Below the pieces are notes generated by a model. That model did no database searches and had not been told where the DNA came from. It worked only from the letters and a program-made list of their open reading frames with translations. A stretch of 64,000 nucleotides of DNA from assembly GCA_004565275.1 (NCBI GenBank), contig SDOX01000016.1, forward strand, positions 443 through 64,442, given 5' to 3'. Of the stretch, positions 26,812 through 38,551 are shown piece by piece; within the stretch, counting starts at the first letter, position 1, and each line of letters starts with the position of its first letter. Source of the stretch: Nannochloropsis salina CCMP1776 (taxonomy: Eukaryota > Sar > Eustigmatophyceae > Eustigmatales > Monodopsidaceae). The position numbers and the translations under genes were made by a program.

Positions 26812-27850
26812 AGAAATGAGAGCGTTGGGTCTTGTGTAGTGCTCCGGCTGGATGGAAAGGCATTGTAGGGGGCGTCACCCACGTGGTGTGTAACAGTAAC
26901 ATTTGTGCATGTGTGTGTAAAAGGAAGAAGAAAAGGTAACGATTGTCGGCACAAAAACCAGGGCCGGGGCATCAAATGCGTATGACTACTTTTTCATTTT
27001 CATTTTAGCGTGGTCCCGACACGCCCTCATCGTTTACGTCACATCCCGAAGGCGCAAACCCAGGCACATACTCAGTGTTTTACGTCTTCGCTTCCTCTTG
27101 AAGTTCGCGCAATTCCGTCTGCGCCCCACGCGTAATGATTGTTCTTCACCTAACGCCCGTACCCATTGCCGCCGCTCTAAACTCCACTTGGCTTTCTTGT
27201 CTTTCTATTTCATCAACTCTTTACCACGACCTCGTTGCCCCCCCTACATCATCAGGACTCAGTTCCTCCCCCCCTCCTTTGACCCTATTACCGCTTCCAT
27301 GCCTCCCTTGACCCCTCCCTCCTCTTCGCCTTGCCTCCAGCCCCGCCAGTCGTACCAGTCGTTCCCCAAGTGAGCATCCAGAGGGCCCCCTGTCTGCTCG
27401 GAGAGAGATCAGAGGCGAAATTGTCCTGACGCATGAGCTCTCCTGTATTACGCATACACTTACACTGTCTCATTGGACTCGCGGGCGTCCCGCCTATGCC
27501 TTTCAACAGAGACACGGTAACCATACTCGTCGACACTTCCATCTCTCTCTCCATCTTTTCCCCTCATCCCCTCCGTCCTTTTCTCCTTTCAAACGGGTTT
27601 CCTCATTTCATGTCCAAAACTCACTCCCTCCCCCTCCTCCTCCCGCCCCTCTAGCTTTGTCTCGCCACGGGCTTCGCCCCACCCAACCCTTTCCCCTCAC
27701 CTGCCCCTTTTGCGCCATCCCCGCCGTGTTACTCTCTCCCCACGGCCACCAGCCCTGTGAAAAAGCCCGAAGCGTCGACCAGTCAGCATATAGGCCAAGC
27801 CGACATCGTCAGCGTCTCCCTCCCGCACAGCGCCCGCCCCTCCCCACCCT
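26812..27850. other. intergenic region
   Basis: About 1 kb, pyrimidine-rich on the plus strand in its second half, between the stops of the hydroxylase (+) and the DW-repeat protein (-). Only short unsupported ORFs. Confidence 0.4.
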
Positions 27851-29874
27851 CTAGCCCTGTCTCCCGTCCTCTTCGTCCTCCCTCACCCTCTCTCCTCCGG
27901 CCTGCTGCGGCTGCTCCTTCTGTTCCGGCTGTTCCTTTTGTTCCGGCTGTTCCGGGACTTCAGGAGAGGGAAAGTGCATGCCAGTACCGTGCAAAGAGGT
28001 GGCACCATTGGGCGCAGGAGGTCCCTCCTGCTCACGCGGGAGGGCGGAAGGGAGAGGTCCCGAGTCCTGATAGAGCCGGGCGGGTCCGCTGCTTCCTCCC
28101 GCCCCGCCAGGAATAAAATGAGACCAATCGCCTCCCGGGCCCATGCTCGAGCCCCCCGCGCCCCCCTTGGCATCCTTGTCCTTCTTCTTCCCTTTCTCCG
28201 ACGCGGTCGAGGACGGTGCCCCGCCACCGTGGGTGTACTTGGACCAGTCGAAGCCACCGGGGCTTCCGCCGCTGCTCCCGCCCGAGGAGGAGGAGGAAGG
28301 TGGGCCGGAGGGGGGCCCTCCACTCCCGGAGCTTCCACCTTTGCCGCTTGCCCCGTTCGTGTACTTGGACCAGTCGAAGCCGCCCTGGGAGGAGGGGGGG
28401 GAGGAGGAGGAGGAGCTCTTGCTTTTGCTCAGAGCCGTCGAGGCGCTTCCGGTGCTCGTCTCCGCCGGTCCACCCGCGTATTGCTCCCAGTCGGGGGCAC
28501 CGGAGTCAGAGGAGGAGGAGGAAGAAGAAGAAGAGGAGGAGGGAGGGGGGGGACGGCTGTCCGTGCTCCAGTCGAAGCCACCGGGGGAGGGGGCGGCGGA
28601 GGAAGAGGCGCCCAGAGAGGAGCCAAGGAGGGTCGAGTCCTTTTCCTTGGGGGAGTCTGGATGGGAATGATGAAGTGCAGAGACGTGCGTGGTATGCGTG
28701 GCGTTGCTCGTGGCGTTGGTGTGGTGCACCGTGATGTTGATCCCAGGGGGGACATATTTGGTCCAATCCACAGGCGCCTGGTCGCCGCCGGCTTGCACCG
28801 TGGTGGCCGTGGAGGAATTTACGTTGTCGTTGCTCACGTTCACGGTAATGGGGGGGACGTACTTGGTCCAGTCCGAGGGCCCAGAGGAAGAGGGGCCCGC
28901 CGTGGCGCCCCCGCCCCCCACGCCTGCCCCACCTGCACCGACGCCCTTGGGCACGTACTTCTGCCAGTCAAAAGGGGAGGAACTGTTGTCGGGCGCAGCG
29001 ACCTTGCCTTTCTTCTCAGTCGTAGGCGATTTAGAGGCATCTTCCCCGGGGGTGGTGTCGGTGAGGGGCGGGTGATGCTCACCATGGTGGTGCTTGTGCT
29101 TGTGGTGGTGCTTCTTCTTGGAGAGTTCGAGGGCCGAGGGAGGCAGAGGCGAGGAGGCCGCTTCGCGGGCTGAGAGTGGCGGTAAGAGGCTCTCATCCTC
29201 TTCATCCGCACTGTCCACAACCGAGAGCGATGTCTCCTCCTTGCCTGCGCCCTTCCCGCAGGCGCACCCGCCATGGCAGCAGCCACAGCCCCCGTGGGCC
29301 ATGGAGGAGGGAGGGAGCGACAGCTTCTCCGGGGAATGTGTCGACATAGACGTGCACCCTGAGCAGGGTGATCCACACCCGCAGCCTTCGGCAGATTTGC
29401 ATCCGCACGAGCCACCGCAGGGGGACGTAGCGCTGCATTTTGACGTCAAAGAACCAAGGAAATCGCTCAGGGAGTGAGACATTTGGGTTCAGGAATGCAT
29501 CTCAACAACGCGTTAGGCTTAGGGGTAGAGATAAGACCACGTTTCCCCATGCGCCATTTCTAAAGAGAGACTTACCCCTTCAAACCCTCCATGCTGGCTG
29601 CTTCCAGCGCGGGACCTGGCCCCCGACGCAATAACCCAGACCCCCCAGGGGAATCGCTCTTGCCCAAGACCACGGCTCCAATCAGCACCAGACATGCCGT
29701 CATCATCATGCCCATCGCCATGCGCAGCACCCATCGACGGCGGCGGCTGCTGGCATCTTCATTTGTGTGGATGATTGTGGGTTGATCGTCGTAATCTGTG
29801 ATGCCACTTCCTGCGCCCACGGAGGAGGAGGAAACCCCGCTACCCGTTGTCGCGTCGTGAGCGGTCTGATACAT
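27851..29874 (-). CDS. type II membrane protein with His/Cys clusters and DW.KY repeats (unknown)
   Basis: Exon 29874-29576 encodes a soluble N-terminus and one transmembrane helix (WVLRMAMGMMMTACLVLIGA) after an Arg cluster; it joins in phase to exon 29432-27851 (acceptor AAAATGCAG), about 626 residues. An alternative start within the second exon (29482, MSHSLSDFLGSL) would give a soluble 543-residue protein. After the membrane: a metallothionein-like Cys/Gly cluster (CGGSCGCKSAEGCGCGS), a second one (HGGCGCCHGGCACG), a His/Lys run (KKKHHHKHKHHHGEHH), then eight spaced repeats built on D-W-x-(K/Q)-Y (FDWQKYVP, SDWTKYVPP, VDWTKYVPP, FDWST, PDWEQYAG, FDWSKYTNG, FDWSKYTHG, GDWSHFIPG) separated by Ser/Gly linkers. 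The C-terminus is Glu/Gln/Pro-rich. Composition suggests metal binding and extended structure; function unknown. Confidence 0.65.
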
Positions 29875-31041
29875 GGTTGCCTCGTCTACTCTATAAGGGT
29901 CCAGTGCAAAGGTATGAGCGAGAATGTGAGTACATGGATAAGCAGCGTTGAATCACTTTTTTTTTGGCCGCTGAAGTCGTAGGCGGTATAAAAACACCAC
30001 AACCAGTCTCCAAGCATACCATTCAGTCACAAGCCTGGTCGCGGGTGCACAAGGCATAATTTTATGTCGTGGGGAGATGAAAAGAAATCGAGTGAGTCTG
30101 GACTTGGAAGGGGTGGGGTCAGAGGAGGAAAAGAAGCACGCGAAGGGCAGAAGATGCGCTTTCTTCCACGACTTGCCCCGACTTTAAAGTCCGGCGCAAA
30201 CACGTGCTCGAACATCTTCCCCGTCTGCAGGAAGGTGTCAGGCTCCGTGACCTGACTGGGTGTGAGGGCGAGAAGCACGAAGAAGTGTGTCTCTCTCATG
30301 GTGGCGCCTCTTTTCCGATTGAAGAGGGGGATACCCTTGATACACTGCGCATCGACGGCCTCCGCGAATCTTGAGGTGACGGGCACTAGCAGATCGCGAC
30401 ATCACTTGGGGACGTGCTCGTGCAAGCATTGGGGTTTCAAGAAATGCCTGACATTGCACACAGGAACTTCCGTCTACCTTGTGACTTAACGACGTGTGCG
30501 GTAGTTTTATTTTCTTCAAAACAGCAACTTTGGCTTATTCAGTGATCTTCTTCCTAAGTGACACGTCTCGGTCTTCAATCGTGTAAAAGAGAAAACTAAT
30601 TGCATCTGTTCTTTTATGACGGACATAGACGTTGACATACGCCTTTACCTCAAAGGATTGCTTTTATTGATGTCTCTCCGCTGCCATCTTGATGATTGCG
30701 GACGACCAAGAGACTGCAAAAGAATCGAATTAATGCTTTAGTTTTTTTTAAACTGAATTAAGTCCTTACACATTATAAATCTATCACCCAGTGCTTTACT
30801 TAAATTTCTTTATCAATTTTACCATTTTCGTGAGAGCTGAAGAAGTTAAGATAAAGTTGTAAGCATTAAAATCTTTTGTGAGATACCTAACTAATAACGG
30901 CGTGTGTAACCCCCGGTTTCGTTTCACGTGTATGCCACTTCGGTAGCTCACTCGATATCTGTCTTTATGACAGAGCCTTTTAAATGGGAAATATCACCCA
31001 TATTTTCCAAAAAGCAGCTTTTACTCCTCCCCCAAAACGGA
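29875..31041. other. mostly non-coding; one weak exon-like stretch
   Basis: On the minus strand about 30190-30395, after a CTGCTAG acceptor, an open frame reads SRFAEAVDAQCIKGIPLFNR, ATMRETHFFVLLALTPSQ and TFLQTGKMFEHVFAPDFK. It looks protein-like but I found no partner exons and do not recognise it. 30520-31000 is AT-richer than its surroundings and holds nothing I can name. Confidence 0.35.
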
Positions 31042-33058
31042 TTAATCCCTGGCATTGTGCCCGTATACCCCCTCTACTTGCAGACCCCAAACCCCCTTTG
31101 TGTCGCTTGGCGACCGAAAGGTGCCCAGAAACACCGCTCGTTCCTCCTCCTCCTCTTTTTGCATCGACATTTTCCACTCCCCCGTATCAGGGAGGCCTAA
31201 GCTTTGCTGCGCGTCTGCGGGCATGGCACTCGAGCCCGGCGCCGGCACCGGGTGCTCGGGCTTGTAGTCTCCCACAAGCTGCGAGGCAGGCACGCGCTGA
31301 TCCACGAAGACCCGCTCGATTAATGCGGAACCTTCCTCCTCCATCATTTCCTTCTGGAAGCTGCCAGCTGCTGCTTGTTCCGTCTCTGGGTTGGGGGCAA
31401 GGTCGGCGCCTGAAGGATAGGAAAGCGGGGCGTAGCTGACTCTCGCACTTTTGGAAAGCGCTTGGCTCTGTGTAGGATTATGCGGGAATTAATCGGAGGC
31501 ATTAGGGAAACGCGTACGGGAGAGATGAGTGTTGGGCAAGTTCAGGGTCGTTCTCACCATAGCAAGCGTGCTGTGAGATGCCTCCTCCCTGCTACCGGGT
31601 GCCCATTTGTCCAGCTTTCGCCACAAATCTTCGAAACCGCTGTCAAATGCTTCCCTCCCTGCCCAGTCCTTTCCATTCCTCTCCATCGACGTCGAGTCTT
31701 CATCGAAATCACCATTCTCTAACTCCAGGTCGTCCACCCCTTCCTCCTCCTCTCCCTCCTCCTGCAGCGCTCTCCCTCCCTGCCTTCCCCGTTTCTCGTA
31801 AGAAGTATCCTCAGTGGAATCACGATCTTGGAAGTAAGGAGGCCAATTGGATGGTCCACTGCCCTGGTATGGCTGGAGAACGGAAGAAAGGTGCATGTAT
31901 GTGATGATGAGACAGGCGGGTTTCGGAAGCGGTTTCACGGAGGATAACGGTCCAAGGATTTGAAGACCGGGGGAGAGATGGAACGAATAAAAGAGACAAT
32001 AATTCCTTTACAACCAGTTTCAAATTATTATTTTGCTGATGCACAAGAAATGATGTCATAGGCAACTGAATCCAGAGGACGACAAAGGCAAAAGGGGGCA
32101 GGACAGAGAGCTTTGTGTGGCAAGCACACTCTGTACAAACAGACGAAGACCTGCGTCGACAAAAGAAAAGGCACTCACATCTCCACCGACGACTGCAGGT
32201 GGAGTAGCGGGTTTGAATGGCCCTGCTACAGCAGTCGCCGGGATTTTATTTGCCTACTCGATGGACAGGAAGGAGGGGAAGAAAGCGGGCTTGGAAGTAA
32301 GGGCCTGCGGCGTCGCAAGAGAGTTTCGAGACACGCTGCTGTCTCCCTACAATCCCTTCAAAGACCCTCTCCATTTTCGCCATCTGATCATATTTCCTTC
32401 CGTTCCCCTCATGTATCACTTACATCGTTCGGCCTGACAACATGCCTCTCCCCGACACCACCGCGATCGGAATTGTTATTAGGCAATTCAGGAGTGGCAA
32501 AAGAGTCCATATCATTTTCTGTATTACTTGCAAGCACAGTGGAAGACTGCTCAGTAATTATGGCAGGTCTGAGGGATGTGGTGTTGTTGTCAAGGGCATT
32601 TGCGCCACTGTGAGGCGAAAGGGCGGGGGGAAAAGGGACTGACACTGAGAATTCAAGGTCAAATATGTGTAGTGATGAACTTGTTCATACTTAGAGCGCT
32701 AGATATAAATATTCATAGTAACTGCATGTGATGTGCTGAGACAGTCGATTATTGTCCCCCTAGGGAAAGTTCATTATATCACTTCGCATTCGGCACTTCT
32801 GAGGTTGGAGCGGATGTCACATCACTGTGTCAGAAAAGTTGCGTCAAACACCTCCTTAAAAGCCATACGGAATAGCACAAACGTATATTACAGGTATATC
32901 GAGTGTCTAAGTGCTCTGCACAACGATTTGATCACTTACCGTAGGAACGCATGCACAGGCTGGGACTGCTTGTGTAGCTCTCGTGCCCCCGCGGCCTGCG
33001 TTACGCAGGTGAAAACTAGGATGGTCGTCGCCACTGGTTTTGATGTTAGGTGCTTCAT
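31042..33058 (-). CDS. unknown, possibly secreted, disordered acidic protein
   Basis: Four exons close in phase 0: 32644-32424, 32253-32179, 31872-31558 and 31467-31042 (stop). They encode a Ser/Asn-rich start, ATAVAGPFKPATPPAVVGGD, a highly acidic middle (EEGEEEEGVDDLELENGDFD) with FEDLWRKLDKWAPG, and a C-terminal part with LIERVFVDQRVPASQLVGDY and FLGTFRSPSDTKGVWGL. A candidate first exon at 33058-32940 encodes a clear signal peptide (MKHLTSKPVATTILVFTCVT) with a GTAAGT donor, but its phase does not match the 32644 exon directly, so a small exon is missing or the two are unrelated. No known domain. Confidence 0.5.
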
Positions 33059-34029
33059 GATGAGCGCCTGTACAGTTCTTTTTATGACAATTGTTGGGCG
33101 TATTGGGAATCATTAGAGAAGCCAAACTTGGAGATACAAAGATTGCATGACTAATCAACTTTGCTGTTATTTGTTAGCTGAATGACTTGGCTACTGCCTT
33201 CATATAAAGGTAGCAGCTACTCCTTCACTTCCGTGTTTGGACTTTCTTATCATCCGTAGCCAAAGTTTGACTCTGCTTATTGCCTAATATGACATTTTGT
33301 GTCGCTATAAATTGATCTGTGCCATTGAGATAACTTTTCACATGGGCCAGGAATGTTCACAGGGAATCTTCCTCACTCCATAAATATTAGCCGTTACGAG
33401 CCGAAGACACAGCCACCAGGACCTTCAATAAGGCCAAGTTGGAACCAAAGAAAGCCAACATCAGACAAATATGTCCATGCCTTGCGCACGGATTACTATC
33501 GTGTGCGACAAAGTTGGTGGCAGCCTAGAAAAAGACCAGCGTATACAGCGGCAAGGTTCGTGTCTGAAGCACCAGCGCCTTCCTTGGTTGTCGGGATATC
33601 GAAAGTATCTTTTTTTCGCACGAAAACAAATATAGCCGTCCGTAGTGTAGGTGGGTCTCCTCATTTTCTTCTTCATGCACCGAAGGACTCAATCAACTTT
33701 TCCACAATCAAAAATACTGAGGCTACCGCATAGCGTTCGGAGGGCTGAAAACATAATTCTGGTTTCCTGAGAAAGACATTATGTTTGTGAGTCCATGAGG
33801 CACGAGTCCCTCGATGTTCCCTCAAAATTCTTGTCCGTTGCTGTTTCCACCGATAAATAAACAGCCGTTGCCATTTTACCCGAAGGACGACAATAATGAT
33901 ATTGATTCACGTAAAGAAATTTACAGATTGTGCGCATTTTGTGCGCCAAAATATTTTTTTGGGGAAAACTTATCGCTCTCAGACAGTACAAATCGGCATG
34001 TTTCCCTCTTATCCTCGTGCCCTCTGACC
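33059..34029. other. intergenic region with one short plus-strand ORF
   Basis: An open frame at 33353-33733 (126 codons, Arg/Tyr/Trp-rich: YYRVRQSWWQPRKRP) has no domain or splice support. Otherwise AT-richer non-coding DNA downstream of AGM1. Confidence 0.3.
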
Positions 34030-37000
34030 TCAAGCGGGCCGCACCCCGACCCCTCCAGCCATATCATACACTATTTTTGATGCATCCAAGGCCAATTGTG
34101 CAGCTATTTCTGGAGTAGCTGCCTCTATAATGTAATAAAGGGAATATAAAACTCACAATTCAGTCTGCCGCCTGTCAAGTGCTGAACTTTGCAAACTAAT
34201 TATTTGTAGCAGTCATCGTAACTCAATACAAAGGTTCATTTCCTCCACATTCCCTTCAAACTTTACCTGCATAAACCCTCACGACATCCTCCGTTCCCGA
34301 GGGCCGGACAAAAACGCGTCCATGCGGAGCGACCGCGGGACTTGCCATGAGCACGTCCAGAGCCTCTTGGAGCCCTCCTGGCGTCATTGCACGCGTCTCA
34401 TCTTTGTTGCAGCTGAGCAAAAGCAGAGTAGCGTGGTGCAAGGAAGAGAGAGAAGGACAATCAGTGTCTACGACGCGTATCGCGACGCCCCAGCTCTTAC
34501 TCTTTTGCCCTGCCACTGCGCTTGCCTTTCCCTCCCACCACTGTCGACTTTTTGTGAGCACATTCTCACTTCTTTTGCCAAATGGTATCCATGTCCACCC
34601 TACCTCATGACGGTCCTGTCCTGCACCTGAAGCTTCAGTTGCTTGGAAGGCAAGTCGGTGTAGAGCCCCTTGTGCCAGTCAGCGATGTCCCATCCCTTCA
34701 GGCTGTTGAAGAGCGAGAGGAAGCGGGAGTGTGATCATCCATGTGACGTTGAGAAACAGAGAGAAAAATGAAAGGTGAGGACATGGATTTCGCATTATGA
34801 CGAGAAAGTGAGAGCTGAATGTAGGAGACGAGGAGCGAGCGAAAAAACGGCCTCGGCGCGATAAAACAACGGGTATTAGGATGAGAAAGCCACAGATTTC
34901 CGCAGTACTGAAACCAGGCTGGAATGGGTCAGATTTTAGGTTCAATGTCGGGGCCGCTATCTTCTGTTCCAGCATCGCACACAGGCCACGCACCGTAACA
35001 CCGCTTCCACGAACAGCAAGTCGCTCATGGCGTCACCGACGGCCTGTTTGCGAATGGAGAGCAAACGAGTGAGCGAGAGTTATCTCAGGATAAGATATAA
35101 AGAGAAAGAAAAAAAGCTGAGATGACCGGGGATTACAGGACGACAGACCTTTCTCCTCACCTGATTGATCAGTTGCAGGGCGCACACCAGGCGGGTCGTC
35201 GCAATTTTCTCCTTTTCGCTTCCTTCCGACTCGCTTACCACCTCTTTTTCTAGTTTCTCTCTATGGGACAAGATGGCTTTTGCCATAGTCTCACCGAAAA
35301 TGACCGTGCCGTGTCCATTCGCCTGTGGCAATATCGTATTTAGGAAATCGCAGCCCTCCAAATTGTTCTTCTTTCAATCCCTCCATTCTTTCTTCAAATA
35401 CCTCGAAATAGATTCCGATATCATATTTCTCCGCCTCGTGATGCACATACTTTACTCCTGTCTTGGCAAAGACCACAGGAATGCCTTTGTCTCTCAAGTA
35501 GCCTGAGAGATAAGAAAAACAAAACATTGTAAGATGCTTAGACCGCATCTCGTATTTTCGATCTGATTAATATGAAAGTGTAGATAATCGCGTCCGCGGG
35601 CAAGTACCATTGGCACTATAATCGACACTGGCAAAAATAAGAAAGGAGGGGTTGGGGATGGAGAAGAAAACGAGGGCCAACGTGATTCACTCACGAGTCG
35701 AGGCCCCGTTTGCGTACGCTGTCTGAACCACAGCGACCTTCCAATCGCCCGCTTGACCACCCTCGTCTCCTGTTTCTATGTCGAAAAGCGAGAACTGTGA
35801 GAAAGCGCTCGCTTTCGTCCTTTCTCTTTCCCTCCCTCCTTTTCTTTCCTTCGACCCGCACCTGGCGGAGGCAGACCGCTCTCCTTCAGCGCATCCATCA
35901 GGAAGTCTGCGGCGAGAACGGCCATCTTATCTCCATCCAGGAGGTGCCACTTGCCTAAAAACGGACGGGAAGAAAGGAAAGGGAAAGGAAGGGGATGTGA
36001 GTGGGTGAGCACGTGGGTGGTGACTTGTAGGACACTGGTGCGAGTTTTCCACGCATGGAAGAGGCAAAAAGAGCAATTGGCATGGATTAAAGGTGCTAAG
36101 GTGATGAAGCAAGGAATGTTAAAAGAACCGGTGGGGGAGGTCACACCTTCCTGGTCGTAGAAATGGTAGACAAGGCGATCGGCATCGCCGTCGAAACTCG
36201 CCCAGCGCCTGCCTTTGTCTGCAGGGGAGAGATTTAGAGGAGGAGAAAGACCCATGCGGCCGTTTACAACGCACGTCGTCCAAAATTTAAGAGCTAGACG
36301 CTTCGTCGGGCCAAGTGCTGCCGTGTGCTCATACAGCGAGGCAATACCGTAGGGGTCAGTGTACGACAACATACAGAGAACACAAAGCTTCTTCTCATAT
36401 ACGGGCAAGAGCATGGGGTTGGGATAGTGCAAACAGTCCAAATACATGAGTACCGTCTACCCCCTGAACCTCTGCCCTCCCCATGCTCCTCTCCTTTTCC
36501 CACCTCGCCCATCCATGCCCTTGGGGGGTTGCTGGCCCTTTTGCACGTACTCAGCTCCGCATTTGTCATTAAGGTAGAGCGTGTTCTCTTCCTCCGCTGT
36601 GTTTACTAAAGTCACAGTCAGCCTGGCGGCTGATGGTGTGGGAGGGAGCAAAGGGTCAAAAAGAAGGGAAGACGGAGGATAAGGGAGTGCCGAGTTCACA
36701 GCGAGATTGCAAACGCTCATTCCCACCGAATATCTTCACGGGATAGCAGCCTTATAAAACCAACACCACAGCTCTTGTCCTGCCCCATCCCTCTTTTTCG
36801 GTCTTGCCCCGCGCATTCTTCCCACCCTCCCTTCCCTCCTTCTTCCCCAGTCTTTCTCTCGCCTACCGCTCGCCCCCGCTCCTTTGTTGACGGCGGCCGC
36901 CAGGGCCGGGAACTTGAGAGCACCGATGCCGTGTGCACAGTCCAGCCACAAATCAGAGGAAGGGAGGGAAGGGTGGGCGGTGGGGCCGGCGGTGGAGTGA

Positions 37001-38198
37001 GCGGTGGGGTGGGCGGTGGAGCACAGAGCCAGGTAGGAGGAGGCGAGCAGACGGACGTAGCCCTCCTCCCCCTGCCAGCCGGGCCCTCCCCCGATAACGG
37101 GACACGCGTCCCCGCCGCTTCTCTCTTTCCCCGTCCGCACATCGCCCAGCCGACAATTTTCCATGCGCACGCAGTGGTGCAGCTGTGGAGTGGTCATGAG
37201 CCCTACGTCCACCACCTCCCCGGGCTCCCCTCCGCTTGCTCCTACCCCCCCCTTCCCCCCGACGACCAACAGAGCCCCCTCCACCGCCAGATTCGAGAGA
37301 CGGTGGGAGTGAGGCCTAGTGTCGCGGGCTATCCACACGCGAGGACGAGGGCGGGGCGGGGTAGGGGTGGAGGGTGAGGGAAAGGAGGGTGCAGCGATGG
37401 CTAAGAGAGCGATGAGGATTGCTTTCAGCTCCTACAAGATAGGAACGAGGAGGAAGGACTATGCTCGGTACCATTCATTAAATTGGATGAGATAAAATGC
37501 ATTGGTACACCAGGCCAACCATGTGCAGGCGCCTTCACAATACATAAGAGTCGACGTCCCTTGCGAAGCCCTATCTTAAACCCCATCGGGCCTTACTTCT
37601 TCGGTTCGGGCGTTTGCCAGCGTGGCCGCGTGCCCCTCCCACTCAATAGCAAGCATGCTACCTGCTGGGTCGATCATCTTTATACCATTATCCTCCACAG
37701 CATTATGAGAGGCTGTCACCATGAGTCCTGCGGGCAAGGGGTGGCGACGGATGGAAGCATTAGATGGAATGAATCTCGTTGAAGAACCAGGACTCGAAGC
37801 ATCAAGAAGCAGCTGTCTCGCCTGTCTGTCCGCTCACTCCCCTACTACCTATGACTTGTCCTCCACATGCAATGGAGCGCAAGGCGGCCAGAACGCCCAT
37901 GCGCTGGAAGGTCGAGTCGAGCAGCGTTGCTTTGTCCCTAAATCCTGGGAGAAAGGTAATGACAGAGATACCATGATGAATAAAACCAGGACCCGATAGG
38001 AGATGAGACCTATTTATGCGCCTAAGATATTCAGACTACCTTGTAGAATGGTAAATATTCCTTTTTCAATCCATCGATGCAGGTAATTCTTTCCCAAGTC
38101 TCACCTGCTGTACCATACGCAAGCTTCTTGCCGTTCGGCGGAGGGACGGCCATTAGCTCGGCAATCAGACCTGGAGGCAATTCTTGCGACGAAGACAT
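34030..38198 (-). CDS. AGM1: phosphoacetylglucosamine mutase
   Basis: Fourteen exons, every junction in phase: 38198-38105, 37944-37849, 37727-37597, 37431-36867, 36629-36504, 36218-36147, 35954-35862, 35769-35695, 35502-35402, 35322-35161, 35043-34994, 34702-34604, 34412-34267, 34118-34030; about 632 residues. It interconverts GlcNAc-6-P and GlcNAc-1-P in UDP-GlcNAc synthesis (cytosol). Family marks: YGTAGFRDKATLLDSTFQRM, catalytic Ser in LMVTASHNAVEDNG, WIARDTRPHS, metal-binding loop SFDGDADRLVYHF, sugar-binding AKTGVKYVHHEAEKYDIG and EANGHGTVIFGETMA, and phosphate-binding FVRPSGTEDVVRVYA. Exon 4 carries two insertions relative to the family: a Pro-rich stretch before the RDTRP motif and about 60 residues (CPVIGGGPGWQGEEG, AHPTAHSTAGPTAHP) before LDCAHGIGALKFP; either could be a retained intron. 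Its start is 353 bp from that of CSN2. Confidence 0.95.
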
Positions 38199-38551
38199 AA
38201 TTTTCGCTGATGATTTGTTCTATTTTCATGGGCATATTTAGTTGTGAGAGGGGGTTGCGGATAAGAATGCGACCTATTCGCGCTACCGTGCCTTAGATCC
38301 GGCGATCTCACGCTCGACAGCCAGAAGTTAGCGAGCATCTAGGGAAGACTTCTCGGGAACTACCTAGGCTGCTGTACCTGCTTTTACACACCCACAATAC
38401 CCGACAAACTGCTTGGCACGCGATTTCTGGGAGGTTTTTTGAGTGTTTCTTCATTCAAATCGGGCAAATGGCGTGCGGACCACTCCCAAGAGGAGTCCAA
38501 TGAACTTCTTGTCCCGCTTACATGTAGACACTTATATAGTAGGAAAAAAAC

